From Novipirellula artificiosorum (GTDB lineage: Bacteria > Planctomycetota > Planctomycetia > Pirellulales > Pirellulaceae), in contig NZ_SJPV01000005.1 of the NCBI RefSeq assembly GCF_007860135.1, forward strand, positions 203,393 to 267,392: DNA of 64,000 nt, written 5' to 3'. The first letter of the stretch is position 1; the number at the start of each line of letters is the position of its first letter. Positions 63,666 through 64,000 of this stretch are shown here, one piece after another. Both the position numbers and the translations under genes were made by a program. The notes below the pieces were generated by a model. That model worked only from the letters and a program-made list of their open reading frames with translations. It was not told the DNA's origin and ran no database searches.

Positions 63666-64000
63666 CAGTTTTCGGCGTCGTGCAGTTTCGGTACCGTTAC
63701 CTCTCCTTTGGGAGAGGTCGGCGTTTCAAAGCCGGGAGAGGGTTTTCGGTTGCTGCCCCCTGTGCGAGCCTAAGCGAGGGAGAGGGAAAGCGGGCTGCGA
63801 TGACAGCATGAAATTCCAGCACTGTTTCTATGCCGGCCCTCCTCCTCGCTGCGCTCGACCCCTCCCGCTGCGCGGCTCGTTGTACCGCGCATCTCGGGTG
63901 GTGTCTAATACATCTGCGGGGTAGGTGACGAGATTTCGCTCTGGACTTTCGACAAACCGCTGCGAATGATTGCTGCCTTGCGGTTCGCGCTGGTGCTGCG
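63666..64000. repeat. repeat block sharing modules with 19.4-20.3 kb
   Basis: In order: a hairpin block (ACCTCTCC TTTG GGAGAGGT at 63699-63718, then cggcgtttcaaagccg) that is the reverse complement of 20239-20292; a block starting gagcctaagcgagggagagg in the same orientation as 19915; and from about 63870 to the window end the reverse complement of 19468-19595. There is no gene here. Confidence 0.85.

Noticed and set aside
63699..63760. Tandem hairpins considered as a structured regulatory RNA or riboswitch
   Set aside because: The same block recurs in inverted orientation at 20.24 kb away from any gene start, so it behaves as a repeat.

Overview
The window is chromosomal DNA of a planctomycete, most likely a Pirellulaceae member close to Rhodopirellula. 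This rests on gene content: DUF1501, DUF1800, DUF1559 and DUF1080 proteins, two formylglycine sulfatases, a serine/threonine kinase with a large ectodomain, tiny conserved lipoproteins, and intergenic repeats rich in 'cctcgctgcgctcgacccc'. I could recognise no tRNA, rRNA, CRISPR array, prophage or intact transposase. Mobile-type DNA is limited to short non-coding inverted-repeat elements.

Layout. 1-9.07 kb: two divergent, mirror-image gene sets, each with a secreted ~600-residue paralogue followed by a DUF1800 gene. The left arm also carries an ABC exporter; the right arm ends in a Tat-type DUF1501 gene. 9.07-13.8 kb: kdsD, kdsC and a 1037-residue LptC/LptA-like protein in one tightly overlapping operon for Kdo synthesis and LPS transport. 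13.9-18.6 kb: a sugar isomerase-like protein, an HD-GYP response regulator and an OmpR-type two-component pair. 18.6-20.45 kb: a gene-free mosaic of dispersed repeats, related to a second block at 63.66-64.0 kb. 20.5-27.8 kb: a glycine-zipper protein, a GH78 rhamnosidase, a lipoprotein plus DUF1559 pair, a DUF1080 protein and a small c-type cytochrome followed by a clear intrinsic terminator.

28-39 kb (minus strand): Ser/Thr kinase, rsgA, ftsH, folP, then the coupled set recO, BamD-like lipoprotein, LptE-like lipoprotein. With the kds/lpt operon this gives two outer-membrane assembly loci in one window. 39-51.1 kb (minus strand): TPR-like protein, cimA, a sulfatase, rpoN, recR, ybaB, dnaX, the small SRP RNA, a UbiA-family prenyltransferase, a GroES-like protein, and gmd/fcl for GDP-L-fucose.

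51.4-63.7 kb: a large anchored protein of unknown function, a Nudix hydrolase, a tRNA nucleotidyltransferase/poly(A) polymerase, a sulfatase, a FAH-family protein, UspA, a 6-phosphofructokinase and small membrane or exported proteins. Three short MITE-like elements sit here directly against gene ends.

The observations I rate highest are the mirrored DUF1800 locus, the giant LptC/LptA-like protein, a 10-A run in dnaX placed so that slippage in either direction stops translation at once, loss of all four DnaX zinc cysteines, and MITE-like elements that supply the stop codons of two neighbouring genes.
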